From Chitinophaga sp. YR573 (GTDB taxonomy: Bacteria > Bacteroidota > Bacteroidia > Chitinophagales > Chitinophagaceae), in contig NZ_FOJF01000001.1 in NCBI RefSeq assembly GCF_900110995.1, positions 4,562,803 to 4,626,802 of the forward strand: a stretch of 64,000 bases of DNA, given 5' to 3'. The position numbers and the translations under genes are program-made. Numbering within the stretch: the first letter of the stretch is position 1; every line of letters begins with the position of its first letter. Shown here in pieces: positions 34,439 to 45,291 of the stretch. The notes under the pieces are model-generated. The model made no database searches. It was not told where the DNA came from and worked only from the letters and a program-made list of their open reading frames with translations.

Positions 34439-35713
34439 ATGGAACATACTCAAAAGAAGGTAGTAATAGTAGGTGGTGGTTTTGCGGGGTTAAACCTGGC
34501 TAAAAATCTACAAAAAAAGCCTGGTTATCATATTACATTGATTGACAGAAATAATTATAATTTTTTCCCGCCGCTGTTATACCAGGTGGCTACAGGATTT
34601 TTAGAGGTTTCCAGTATAAGTTATCCTTACCGGAAATTGCTGCAGGGTAAAAAGAATATTAACTTCTATTTAGGCCGGTTGGTTGAAATTTTACCAGCAG
34701 AAAATAAGGTATTGCTTGATGTAGGTGAGATGGAATATGATTACCTGGTTTTAGCTACCGGTACTAAAAGCAATTATTTAAATCTGAAAAACATCGAAGC
34801 AAATGCGTTACCCATGAAAACATTGGATGATGCTATCAATATGCGTAATTATTTGCTTCAGCAAATTGAAACAGCCACAAGGGTAACGGATATTGCTGAA
34901 AAGAAAAAGTTAACTACTACTGTTATTGTAGGTGGTGGGCCAACAGGGATAGAAATAGCCGGTATGCTGGCCGAAATGACAAAAAGTATTTTGCCCAAAG
35001 ATTATCCTGAACTGATTGATCATGTTGGTGGTATCTATTTAGTAGATAGTCATCACTCCTTACTATCTGCAATGAGTGAGACTTCGCAAGCCTATACTTA
35101 TAATAAATTAGAGGATATGGGGGTAAATATCAAGCTTGGCGCACGTGTAACGGATTATGTAGATGATATGTTAATGTTATCTACGGGTGAAATTATACCT
35201 GCTAAAATTTTAATATGGGCGGCCGGCGTTACCGGCGAGGTATTTCCAGGTATCCCCCAAAGTTCATATGGAAATGGGAATCGTTTATGGGTGGACCCGT
35301 ACAATACTGTAAATGGTTTTTCTAACATTTTTGCTATTGGGGATATTGCTTTGCAAACCAGTGACTCAAACTATAGCAATGGCCATCCCCAGGTAGCACA
35401 GGTAGCTATGCAGCAGGGCAAAAACCTTGCTCATAATTTAATGGCAATTAATAGTAACAAACCCCTTAAACCATTTACTTATTTTGATAAGGGATCGATG
35501 GCTATTATTGGCAGTAAAAAAGCGGTGGCAGATATGCCAAAACAAAAAATGCATTTTAATGGATTTATTGCCTGGGTGATGTGGCTGTTTATACATTTAA
35601 CCTATTTAGCCAATCATCGTAACCGTGTTAAAACTTTTTATAACTGGATGCTGGCCTATTTTACAAAAGACCAGGTATTACGTATGATCATCAGACCATC
35701 TTCAAGAACATAG
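34439..35713 (+). CDS. Type II NADH dehydrogenase-like FAD oxidoreductase
   Basis: The 424-residue protein has two dinucleotide-binding motifs: an N-terminal FAD site 'VVIVGGGFAGLNLAKNLQKK' and a central NADH site 'TVIVGGGPTGIEIAGMLAEM' (about residue 162). A 'ILIWAAGVTGEVF' segment and 'FAIGDIALQ' near residue 300 complete the FAD contacts. The C-terminal segment with 'WVMWLFIHLTYLANHRNR' would bind the membrane. NDH-2 passes electrons from NADH to quinone without pumping protons. It begins 14 bp after the SDR-like gene. Confidence 0.9.
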   Translation: MEHTQKKVVIVGGGFAGLNLAKNLQKKPGYHITLIDRNNYNFFPPLLYQVATGFLEVSSISYPYRKLLQGKKNINFYLGRLVEILPAENKVLLDVGEMEYDYLVLATGTKSNYLNLKNIEANALPMKTLDDAINMRNYLLQQIETATRVTDIAEKKKLTTTVIVGGGPTGIEIAGMLAEMTKSILPKDYPELIDHVGGIYLVDSHHSLLSAMSETSQAYTYNKLEDMGVNIKLGARVTDYVDDMLMLSTGEIIPAKILIWAAGVTGEVFPGIPQSSYGNGNRLWVDPYNTVNGFSNIFAIGDIALQTSDSNYSNGHPQVAQVAMQQGKNLAHNLMAINSNKPLKPFTYFDKGSMAIIGSKKAVADMPKQKMHFNGFIAWVMWLFIHLTYLANHRNRVKTFYNWMLAYFTKDQVLRMIIRPSSRT

Positions 35714-35811
35714 ATTGTTAAATTCCATAAACAGGGAGTGAGAAGAATACAGAATCTGGTTTAATTTAATTAATTTGGTTTTTCATTCGTGTTAATTGTC
35801 ATGTTAAGTTT

Positions 35812-36717
35812 ATGAAAGCCAATACCTCTTCCATTCATACTTATACAATAAGTGACGTCAGTACTGATGTTGGCCGAAAGCATCCTGCTAAAGATTTTCT
35901 CACTTTCAGGAATGATGAGGTAAAACCTAATGAGGGGATGTTGGGGAGGCCTTTGCGTTCAGATCATTTTTCAATTGCGCTGGTACTTGAGGGGGAAGTG
36001 GATTTTCAAATCAATCTGGTTAATTACCATATAAAAAAGAACAGCCTTATAATTATTCCTTTCAATACTATACACCAGTTTCAGGGACATAATGATGAAG
36101 CCATCGCTATAGTGGTTAACTTTTCACATGATTTTTTAGGACAGGCCCGGTTTAACGAAAAGCATATACCATCTTTTGGTTTCTTCTCACCACAAAATAA
36201 TCCTTGTTTATTATTGCAGCAGGAAGATGTTGATGCATTACATGGAGTTATAAAAATGTTGCGTAAAGCGGAGGATCCGGCATATGAACATCCGTTTAAG
36301 ACGGAAATAATTCATCATGGGTTTAATATTTTTATGTTTGAAGTGGCTGCTTTATTTAAAAAGTACCGACCCAACGAAGAAGTAAAGTTAACCAGGAAAG
36401 AAGAGATATTAACATCGTTTGTAAAGTTGCTTTTTCAACATTTCAGGGAAGAACGCGGGGTACAATTCTATGCAGATGCACTCTATATAACACCTAAGCA
36501 CCTTACTAAAATGGTGAAAGAAATAACCAATAAAACCTGTGGTGAAATGATAGATGAAATTGTGATTATGGAAGCAAAAATAATGCTGGGTGATCTCGGG
36601 CTGTCAGTTGCAACTGTAGCGGAACAATTGCAGTTTAGTGATCAGTTTTTCTTTAGTAAGTTTTTCAAAAAACACACCGGTATCTCTCCAAGTAAGTATA
36701 AAGGCGCAATAAAATAA
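35812..36717 (+). CDS. AraC-family transcriptional regulator
   Basis: The 301-residue protein has a cupin-type sensor domain ('HFSIALVLEGEVDFQINLVN', 'NSLIIIPFNTIHQFQGH') and from about residue 195 an AraC DNA-binding domain ('FYADALYITPKHLTKMVKEI', 'VATVAEQLQFSDQFFFSKFF', ending 'TGISPSKYKG'). It lies about 100 bp after the NDH-2-like gene in the same direction. It may control its own operon or the divergent efflux operon; this is inferred from position only. Confidence 0.92.
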   Translation: MKANTSSIHTYTISDVSTDVGRKHPAKDFLTFRNDEVKPNEGMLGRPLRSDHFSIALVLEGEVDFQINLVNYHIKKNSLIIIPFNTIHQFQGHNDEAIAIVVNFSHDFLGQARFNEKHIPSFGFFSPQNNPCLLLQQEDVDALHGVIKMLRKAEDPAYEHPFKTEIIHHGFNIFMFEVAALFKKYRPNEEVKLTRKEEILTSFVKLLFQHFREERGVQFYADALYITPKHLTKMVKEITNKTCGEMIDEIVIMEAKIMLGDLGLSVATVAEQLQFSDQFFFSKFFKKHTGISPSKYKGAIK

Positions 36718-36771
36718 AACTTGTTAAGCGTATTGATCATTTAAAAGTAAAGCTATACATTAGTAATAGTT

Positions 36772-37527
36772 ATGAAAAAGATGCTATTGCTGGTGAGCAT
36801 TACCACCCTGTTATTATCTCTTAATACTACTGCCAAACCACGCTTCAGGGTACTGGCGCTGTATGAGAATGGAGGACATCATGTGGCTTACTCCAAAGCT
36901 GCAAAAGAATGGCTGAACCGCCTTGCCATAGACAGCAACTTCACAATTGACTATATTCAGAACACAGATAGCATTGATGATGCTTACCTGCGCAGGTACC
37001 AGCTTTTTATACAGCTGGATTACGCTCCTTATGCCTGGAAAGAAAAAGCCGTAAAGGCTTTTGAGGAATATATCACAGAGGGTAGGGGAGGATGGATAGG
37101 ATTTCATCATGCCACATTGCTGGGTGAGTTTGACGGTTATCCCATGTGGGAATGGTTCCACCAGTTCATGGGTGATATCCGCTGGAAAGATTATATCGCC
37201 GATTTTGCTGTAGGAGAGGTGCATGTAGAAGATAGCAAACATCCGGTCATGCGGGGAGTACCTGCTACTTTTTCCGTGAAAACAGAAGAGTGGTATATCT
37301 ATGATAAAAGCCCACGTCCAAATGTACACGTAATTGCCAATGTGGATGAATCCTCTTATGTACCTGCTTCAGAAAAGAAGATGGGAGATCATCCTGTAAT
37401 ATGGACTAACCCTGAATATAAGGCCCGGAATATTTATATTTTCATGGGGCATTCTCCTGATTTATTTGAGAATGCAGCTTATCAGACCATTTTCAGGAAT
37501 GCAATCAGCTGGGCTGCTGGAAAATAA
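36772..37527 (+). CDS. Secreted ThuA-domain (trehalose-utilisation-like) protein
   Basis: The 251-residue protein has a signal peptide ('MLLLVSITTLLLSLNTTAKP') and a ThuA domain, a glutamine-amidotransferase-like fold: 'FRVLALYENGGHHVAYSKAA', 'FEEYITEGRGGWIGFHHATL', 'HPVMRGVPATFSVKTEEWYI' and 'VIWTNPEYKARNIYIFMGHS'. ThuA-like proteins are linked to sugar use, with functions mostly unclear. The stop codon shares a base with an ATG (TAATG) that opens a 37-residue reading frame described below. Confidence 0.82.
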   Translation: MKKMLLLVSITTLLLSLNTTAKPRFRVLALYENGGHHVAYSKAAKEWLNRLAIDSNFTIDYIQNTDSIDDAYLRRYQLFIQLDYAPYAWKEKAVKAFEEYITEGRGGWIGFHHATLLGEFDGYPMWEWFHQFMGDIRWKDYIADFAVGEVHVEDSKHPVMRGVPATFSVKTEEWYIYDKSPRPNVHVIANVDESSYVPASEKKMGDHPVIWTNPEYKARNIYIFMGHSPDLFENAAYQTIFRNAISWAAGK

Positions 37528-37640
37528 TGAATTCTTCCCGCTTGCGTAAATTAAATTCCGCTTTTGATCATCCCTCCAAACCTTTTTACGATAGCTTCGC
37601 GAACCCATATATAGCAAACAGATATGCAACAACAGCGTAA
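37527..37640 (+). other. Short 37-residue reading frame overlapping ThuA stop and GNAT start
   Basis: An ATG at 37527 overlaps the last base of the ThuA stop codon and opens a 37-residue frame ending 'NPYIANRYATTA', which overlaps the first 17 bases of the acetyltransferase gene. Its composition looks protein-like, and it could be the remnant of the 5' end of a lost gene or a translational-coupling leader. The siderophore nature of the next gene makes a lost siderophore gene possible. No homology could be tested, and it may be chance. Confidence 0.25.
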
Positions 37641-38244
37641 CAAATGTGGTGACCAGATACCCGCATTTCTATGTCCTCAAAATGGCACTTTTTTCGATAA
37701 GATTATCCCCGCTGCCGGTTATTTTCATTTGAGACCATTACAGCTGGAAAAAGACATTCCCCTGATACATGAATGGGTGAATAAGGAGTATGCCGTATAT
37801 TGGCAATTGCAGAACAGCACTATAGAAAAAGTGACTGACATGTATGCAGGTCTTATTAATACACCGCATGTACAGCCTTTCATGGGATTTTATAATGATA
37901 AACCTGCATTCCTGGTTGAATTTTATGATGCAGAAAAGGATCGTATAGGGCAATATTATGACGCACAACCCGGTGATTACGGATTTCATATCCTGATGTC
38001 TCCTCCCGGTACACCCATCAAAAATTTCACCTGGAATGTATTTACTATCATCATGGATTTTCTCTTTAATGATGCCAGCGTAAAGAGACTCATCGTAGAA
38101 CCTGATGCCAGGAATGAAAAAATACATCTCCTGAATAAACGTGCTGGATTTGAATACCAACGCCTCATCACATTGCCCGAAAAAACTGCTCACCTGGCTT
38201 TTTGCACCAGAGAGTCGTACAAAACTGCTTTGAAAAATAATTAA
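37624..38244 (+). CDS. Siderophore-type GNAT acyltransferase (AlcB/IucB-like)
   Basis: The 206-residue protein resembles the acetyltransferases that acylate hydroxylamine or hydroxylysine groups in hydroxamate siderophores: 'HLRPLQLEKDIPLIHEWVNK' followed by 'EYAVYWQLQN', the central 'GDYGFHILMSPPGT' and 'RLIVEPDARNEKIHLLNKRA'. In that family the His-x-Trp-x-Asn and Asp-x-Gly-x-His regions are conserved. No siderophore synthetase or monooxygenase lies within this window, so the gene is isolated. It may act with genes elsewhere or on another amine. Confidence 0.75.
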   Translation: MQQQRNKCGDQIPAFLCPQNGTFFDKIIPAAGYFHLRPLQLEKDIPLIHEWVNKEYAVYWQLQNSTIEKVTDMYAGLINTPHVQPFMGFYNDKPAFLVEFYDAEKDRIGQYYDAQPGDYGFHILMSPPGTPIKNFTWNVFTIIMDFLFNDASVKRLIVEPDARNEKIHLLNKRAGFEYQRLITLPEKTAHLAFCTRESYKTALKNN

Positions 38245-38284
38245 AAAAAAAGCTGCTTAGAGAAATCCTCTAAGCAGCTTTTTT
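38244..38284. terminator. Bidirectional terminator between convergent genes
   Basis: A perfect 12-bp stem (arms AGCTGCTTAGAG at 38251-38262 and CTCTAAGCAGCT at 38268-38279) is flanked by an A-run on the left and a T-run on the right, so it can stop transcription from both sides. It lies directly between the acetyltransferase stop and the convergent gene ending at 38298. Confidence 0.9.
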
Positions 38285-38297
38285 GTAAAATATTGGA

Positions 38298-39335
38298 TTA
38301 GTTACGACTTCTTCCTGCTCTGGAGGAAGATCTTTCATTAGAAGACCTGCCACCCTGGTAAGTCCTTCCACCTGAACCGGAAGATCTTGATGGCTGATAG
38401 GTTCTGCCGCCGGTATTACCATTACCTACTCTGGAAGGCTGGTAAGTTCTACCACCGGTATTACCACCTACTCTTGAAGGCTGATAAGTTCTTCCACCTG
38501 AATTACCATTCGTTATCCTTGAAGGCTGATAATTATTGTTATAAGTCCTTGTACCACGTGTTACGCGGTAGTTATTCACTACCACCCTGTTACGGTTGAT
38601 CACGGTTACGGAACTGGTCCTGTAAGGGCGATACATCACACGTGCAGGCGCAATTCTGCGGGTGTTCACTACTACGTAGCGGGTATTATAACGATAGTAA
38701 TACGGATGGTAATAATGCCATGGCATTGGTCTCCATGGGCGCCACCATACCGGATGTGAATACCAGGTCCATGGCGATACCCATACTACATAAGCAGGGG
38801 CGTATACGAACCGTACACAGGGCCAGAACCAGACATTTACAATAATACCATCAGGAGAATATGCAGAAGGCCCATGTGTAGCCGGAGAATAATTGAAAGC
38901 ATTATCAGCTTCCGCAGCCGGTTCTGCAATCTTGGCCTCTCCATAAATATCTTTATCCCCTTCAATCTGTATCACGGCATTATCTTCCGCGGTTTTCTGC
39001 AATGAGATCACCGCAATATCCTGGCTTTCGCTTTCAGACACTACTGCCTGCAGGATGAATACCTGTACATCACCATCTTTTTTATTAATCACCTTGATAT
39101 AATCGATGTTACCATCGCCATTCAGGTCCAGGTTATTCACCTTATTTTCTTCCGAGTTCAGCGCTTTTTCAAAAGCTTCGGGAGAAGAGGATTGTTTGAA
39201 CATCTCCAGGGCGCCCTGAAGACTGAAGTTATCGCCGGGTAAGCCTGTAGAATCCTGATCAGGCTGATCCTGTGCTTTTACAGTAACAGTCAGCAACATT
39301 AGGAACAGGGCCGGCAAAAAATAGCGGAGTTGCAT
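38298..39335 (-). CDS. Secreted protein with aromatic/basic region and GGRTYQPSR repeats
   Basis: The 345-residue protein has a signal peptide (cleavage about residue 21, 'TVKAQ') and a globular N-terminal part with the calcium-loop-like 'DLNGDGNIDYIKV' (about residue 75). A strongly aromatic, Pro/Trp/Tyr-rich region follows at ~175-210 ('WYSHPVWWRPWRPMPWHYYH'), then Arg-rich and repetitive sequence. From about residue 267 'YQPSR' recurs, with three clear GGRTYQPSR repeats and a final 'GGRTYQGGRSSN'. No enzyme family is recognised. The basic, Gly/Tyr-rich tail suggests contact with polysaccharide, nucleic acid or membrane; this is inferred. Confidence 0.7.
   Translation of the reverse strand: MQLRYFLPALFLMLLTVTVKAQDQPDQDSTGLPGDNFSLQGALEMFKQSSSPEAFEKALNSEENKVNNLDLNGDGNIDYIKVINKKDGDVQVFILQAVVSESESQDIAVISLQKTAEDNAVIQIEGDKDIYGEAKIAEPAAEADNAFNYSPATHGPSAYSPDGIIVNVWFWPCVRFVYAPAYVVWVSPWTWYSHPVWWRPWRPMPWHYYHPYYYRYNTRYVVVNTRRIAPARVMYRPYRTSSVTVINRNRVVVNNYRVTRGTRTYNNNYQPSRITNGNSGGRTYQPSRVGGNTGGRTYQPSRVGNGNTGGRTYQPSRSSGSGGRTYQGGRSSNERSSSRAGRSRN
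38348..38537 (-). repeat. In-frame tandem repeats in the secreted protein gene
   Basis: This stretch encodes four imperfect copies of about 13-15 residues, with core GGRTYQPSR (three clear copies plus an N-terminal 'YQPSR' variant), and a final diverged copy. The nucleotide sequence also repeats, which suggests slippage-driven variation in copy number. Confidence 0.75.
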
Positions 39336-42127
<2,792 letters not shown>

Positions 42128-42131
<4 letters not shown>

Positions 42132-43111
42132 AACCAAGGATCTTAATTACCGGTGCCAGTGGATTTGTAGGATATCATCTGATATCGGCAGCTTATGATG
42201 CCGGTATGGAAGTACATGCTGCTATCAGATCTTCCAGTAAGATTTCCCATCTGCAACATTTTAACCTCAGGTATGTTATTCCTGATTATACGGACCAGGA
42301 GAGTTTATGCAGACTCCTGGAAGAGCATCAGTATGATTACATCATTCATGCGGCCGGTATCACCAAAGCACGTACAGGGGCGGAATACGATGCAGTAAAT
42401 GCGATGTATACACTGAATCTGGCGCAGGCTGCCCAAAAGGCAGCTATCCCGCTGAAGAAATTTGTATTCATCAGCAGTCTGGCTGCTCTGGGCCCGGTTG
42501 CTTACAATGCAGCGTGGCCTGTGCCTGACGGAGCAGATGCCAATCCGGTTACCCTGTATGGCAAAAGCAAGCTGCGGGCAGAAAAGTACCTGGCCACAAT
42601 GACTGCCTTGCCATGGATTGTTTTGAGACCCACAGCGATATATGGTCCTCTGGAAAAGGACCTGTTTGTGCTGTTCAAAACATTTAAAAAAGGGTTTGAA
42701 TTTCATATGGGAAAGGGACCCCAGCAACTGAGTTTTGTGTATGTGAAAGACCTTGCTGATGCAGTGGTACTGGCATTAACAGCGCCTTCCATACAAACGG
42801 GATATAATATATCCGACGGACATACTTATAGCAGATATGCGCTGGCAGACATCTCCCGGCGCATTTTTGGCGTACGTATGCTAAGGATTCATGTGCCCCT
42901 TGCATTGGCTAAGCCTGCAATCACCCTTTTAGAGAAGGTGAGTCGTGGTATTCCATTACTGAACAACGATAAACTGCTGGAAGTGAGCGCCCCCAGCTGG
43001 AACTGTAACATACAGCAAATTAAGAGGGATCTTGGTTACAATCCCGCTTATAACCTTGAAAAAGGCATGAAAGAGACTTTTGAATGGTACACCAACAATA
43101 AATGGTTTTAG
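42128..43111 (+). CDS. NAD-epimerase/dehydratase-like reductase, candidate CerR
   Basis: The 327-residue protein is an extended SDR: 'RILITGASGFVGYHLISAAY' (TGASGFVG cofactor motif), 'YIIHAAGITKARTG', the serine-rich 'FVFISSLAALGP', and the catalytic YGKSK near residue 147. In the bacterial ceramide pathway a similar NAD-dependent epimerase-like enzyme (CerR) reduces the 3-keto group after N-acylation. This position in the operon fits that role. Other extended SDRs act on nucleotide sugars, and that is not excluded. It follows its neighbour with an ATGA overlap. Confidence 0.75.
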
Positions 43112-43130
43112 ATTAAATTAAAGTAAACCA

Positions 43131-44468
43131 ATGAAACATCAAATCAAAGAGGCACAGGGTAAGTTGGGTATATTAATACCCGGACTTGGCGCTGTTGCCA
43201 CCACGTTTATCGCAGGAGTAGAAGCAATTAAAAAAGGGCTCTCAAAACCTGTTGGTTCTGTTACACAGATGGGTAATATCCGCCTGGGTAAAAGAACGGA
43301 AAATAGAAACCCCTTCATCAAGGATTTCGTATCATTAGCTAACCTCAATGATTTAGTATTTGGTGGATGGGACGTTTATGAAGATAATGTTTACACAGCG
43401 GCTGTAAAAGCAGAGGTACTGGACCGCTTTCTCCTGGAATCCGTTCGTCCTGAACTGGAATCTATTGTACCCATGAAGGCCGCATTTGACAAAAGTTTTG
43501 TTAAGAACCTCGATGGCACACACGTAAAAGAGTTTAAAACACGTTATGATCTGGCTGAAGCCGTAAAAAAAGACATTACAGACTTTAAGGAAAAGAACGG
43601 TTGCGACCGTATCGTACTGGTTTGGTGTGGCTCTACGGAGATATACCATGAGGCGGCAGACGTACATTCGTCCCTGGCTAAGTTTGAACAGGGCCTGAAA
43701 GATAACGATGCCCGCATTGCTCCCAGTATGATCTACGCGTATGCGGCCATCAGTATGGGCATCCCTTTCGCCAACGGAGCGCCTAATCTTACCTGCGATA
43801 TCCCTGCCCTGACTGAACTGGCTCAGAAAACAGCCACTCCAATCGGCGGTAAAGATTTCAAAACAGGTCAGACTCTAATGAAAACCATCCTGGCCCCTGG
43901 TCTTCAGGCTCGTGCTTTGGGTTTGGAAGGCTGGTTTTCCACGAATATATTAGGTAACCGTGACGGCTGGGTGCTGGACGATCCTGATAATTTTAAAACC
44001 AAGGAAGTTTCCAAGCTGGGCGTGCTGGAAGACATACTGCAACCTGAACTTTCGCCGGATTTATACGGGGATTTGTACCACAAAATCAGGATCAATTATT
44101 ACCCTCCGCGTAAAGACAATAAAGAGAGTTGGGATAACATTGATATCTTTGGGTGGTTAGGGTATAAAATGCAGATAAAAGTAAACTTCCTGTGCCGGGA
44201 TTCAATACTGGCAGCACCCATTGTGCTGGACCTTGCTTTGTTCATCGATTTTGCCAAACGTGCAGGTATGAGCGGGATACAGGAGTGGTTGTCATTCTAT
44301 TTCAAATCACCTCAGACAGCGCCGGGATTACGACCCGAACATGACATTTTTAAACAATTAGCCAAATTGCACAATACGCTCCGTTACCTGATGGGTGAAG
44401 ACCTGATCACCCACCTGGGACTGGACTACTACGAAGAAATATTTTCAACGGATGATCAGAATACATAA
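43131..44468 (+). CDS. ino1: myo-Inositol-1-phosphate synthase (MIPS)
   Basis: The 445-residue enzyme turns glucose 6-phosphate into myo-inositol 3-phosphate (also called 1-phosphate). It has the Rossmann start 'GILIPGLGAVATTFIAGVEA', 'GKDFKTGQTLMKTILAPGLQ' and the highly conserved 'GWFSTNILGNRDGWVL' followed by 'KEVSKLGVLEDIL'. Its length is like that of the larger eukaryotic-type MIPS group also found in Bacteroidota. It begins 19 bp after the CerR-like gene. In Bacteroides, MIPS heads the inositol-lipid gene cluster. Confidence 0.93.
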   Translation: MKHQIKEAQGKLGILIPGLGAVATTFIAGVEAIKKGLSKPVGSVTQMGNIRLGKRTENRNPFIKDFVSLANLNDLVFGGWDVYEDNVYTAAVKAEVLDRFLLESVRPELESIVPMKAAFDKSFVKNLDGTHVKEFKTRYDLAEAVKKDITDFKEKNGCDRIVLVWCGSTEIYHEAADVHSSLAKFEQGLKDNDARIAPSMIYAYAAISMGIPFANGAPNLTCDIPALTELAQKTATPIGGKDFKTGQTLMKTILAPGLQARALGLEGWFSTNILGNRDGWVLDDPDNFKTKEVSKLGVLEDILQPELSPDLYGDLYHKIRINYYPPRKDNKESWDNIDIFGWLGYKMQIKVNFLCRDSILAAPIVLDLALFIDFAKRAGMSGIQEWLSFYFKSPQTAPGLRPEHDIFKQLAKLHNTLRYLMGEDLITHLGLDYYEEIFSTDDQNT

Positions 44469-44910
44469 AATGATGGCTACCAGTCTCGGCATCGGGTACA
44501 TCGGTAAAGGCGGCGGAACGGTCGCAGCTGCTGTGGCAGCGCTTTGCTGGTACCTGGTGCTGGCTGGCCGGCATCAGCCGGGATACGGTCCTTTAATTTT
44601 TACCATTGCCATTACCTTACTGGGCGTTTGGTCCGGAAATGAAGTAGAGCCCTACTGGGGCAAAGACGATAAAAAAGTAGTGATTGATGAAGTGGCAGGC
44701 ATGTGTATCAGCCTGCTTTTCCTGCCTGTAAACTGGAAATATGTGCTGGCAGGATTAGTATTGTTTCGCTTTTTCGATATCCGTAAGCCTTTGTTAATAA
44801 GGCGATTGGAAGTACTGCCAGGCGGATGGGGGGTGATGTTCGACGATGTGCTGGCGGGAATTTATTCAAACCTGATTTTACAGGTGGTATTTTATTTTAA
44901 CCTGCTGTAG
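44452..44910 (+). CDS. PgpA-type phosphatase, candidate phosphatidylinositol-phosphate phosphatase
   Basis: The 152-residue membrane protein has PgpA signatures: 'HKMMATSLGIGYIGKGGGTV', 'KKVVIDEVAGMCISLL', 'FRFFDIRKPL' and 'GWGVMFDDVLAGIYSN'. PgpA enzymes dephosphorylate phosphatidylglycerophosphate; in Bacteroides inositol-lipid clusters a PgpA-like enzyme is assigned to phosphatidylinositol phosphate. The acidic pairs IDE and FDD are the likely metal and catalytic residues. The start at 44452 overlaps the MIPS gene by 17 bp; an ATG at 44470 is the alternative. The next gene follows directly on its stop codon. Confidence 0.82.
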   Translation: MIRIHKMMATSLGIGYIGKGGGTVAAAVAALCWYLVLAGRHQPGYGPLIFTIAITLLGVWSGNEVEPYWGKDDKKVVIDEVAGMCISLLFLPVNWKYVLAGLVLFRFFDIRKPLLIRRLEVLPGGWGVMFDDVLAGIYSNLILQVVFYFNLL

Positions 44911-45282
44911 ATGCCGTGGAAGTTTATAAAGGCGCAGGCCTCTTCACTGGCCGCTACAGGAGTGGATTATTCAACATCTCTTTTACTTAACTACCTGGGA
45001 TGCTGGTATTTAGCGGCTAATATAGCCGGTAACGTTGCGGGTGGTGTTACCAACTTTCTTGTAAACAGACAGTGGGTATTTGAGAAGGAAAATAAGGCAA
45101 TCAGTGTACAGGCGGTCAAATATATACTTGTATGGGTGGGCAATATGTTGCTGAATACAGGAGGCGTCTGGATACTGGTAAATTATGAAATATTGCCTTA
45201 TGTTTACGCGAAAATTACAGTGGCTTTAATCGTAGGTTTTACCTATAACTATATAATACAGAAGCGATTCGTTTTTAAATGA
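44911..45282 (+). CDS. GtrA-family small membrane protein
   Basis: The 123-residue protein has four membrane helices and the GtrA pattern: 'QASSLAATGVDYSTSLLL', 'NVAGGVTNFLVNRQWVFEKE' (the conserved N-F-x-x-N-R-x-W-x-F) and the C-terminal 'VGFTYNYIIQKRFVFK'. GtrA proteins are suspected flippases of lipid-linked sugars. Placed among inositol-lipid genes, it could move a lipid or a head-group donor across the inner membrane; this is inferred. It starts directly after the PgpA-type gene's stop. Confidence 0.85.
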   Translation: MPWKFIKAQASSLAATGVDYSTSLLLNYLGCWYLAANIAGNVAGGVTNFLVNRQWVFEKENKAISVQAVKYILVWVGNMLLNTGGVWILVNYEILPYVYAKITVALIVGFTYNYIIQKRFVFK

Positions 45283-45291
45283 TCTTGATAG

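Noticed and set aside
36814-37329. A 171-codon reverse frame inside the ThuA gene
   Set aside because: The forward strand holds a full ThuA protein with a signal peptide; the reverse frame has no recognisable domain.
38348-38537. CRISPR-like array in the repeat region
   Set aside because: The repeats are in frame, only ~40-45 nt apart with no unique spacers, and encode GGRTYQPSR units.
42305-42727. A 140-codon reverse frame inside the CerR-like gene
   Set aside because: It is antisense to a clear extended SDR and its cysteine-rich translation resembles no known family.
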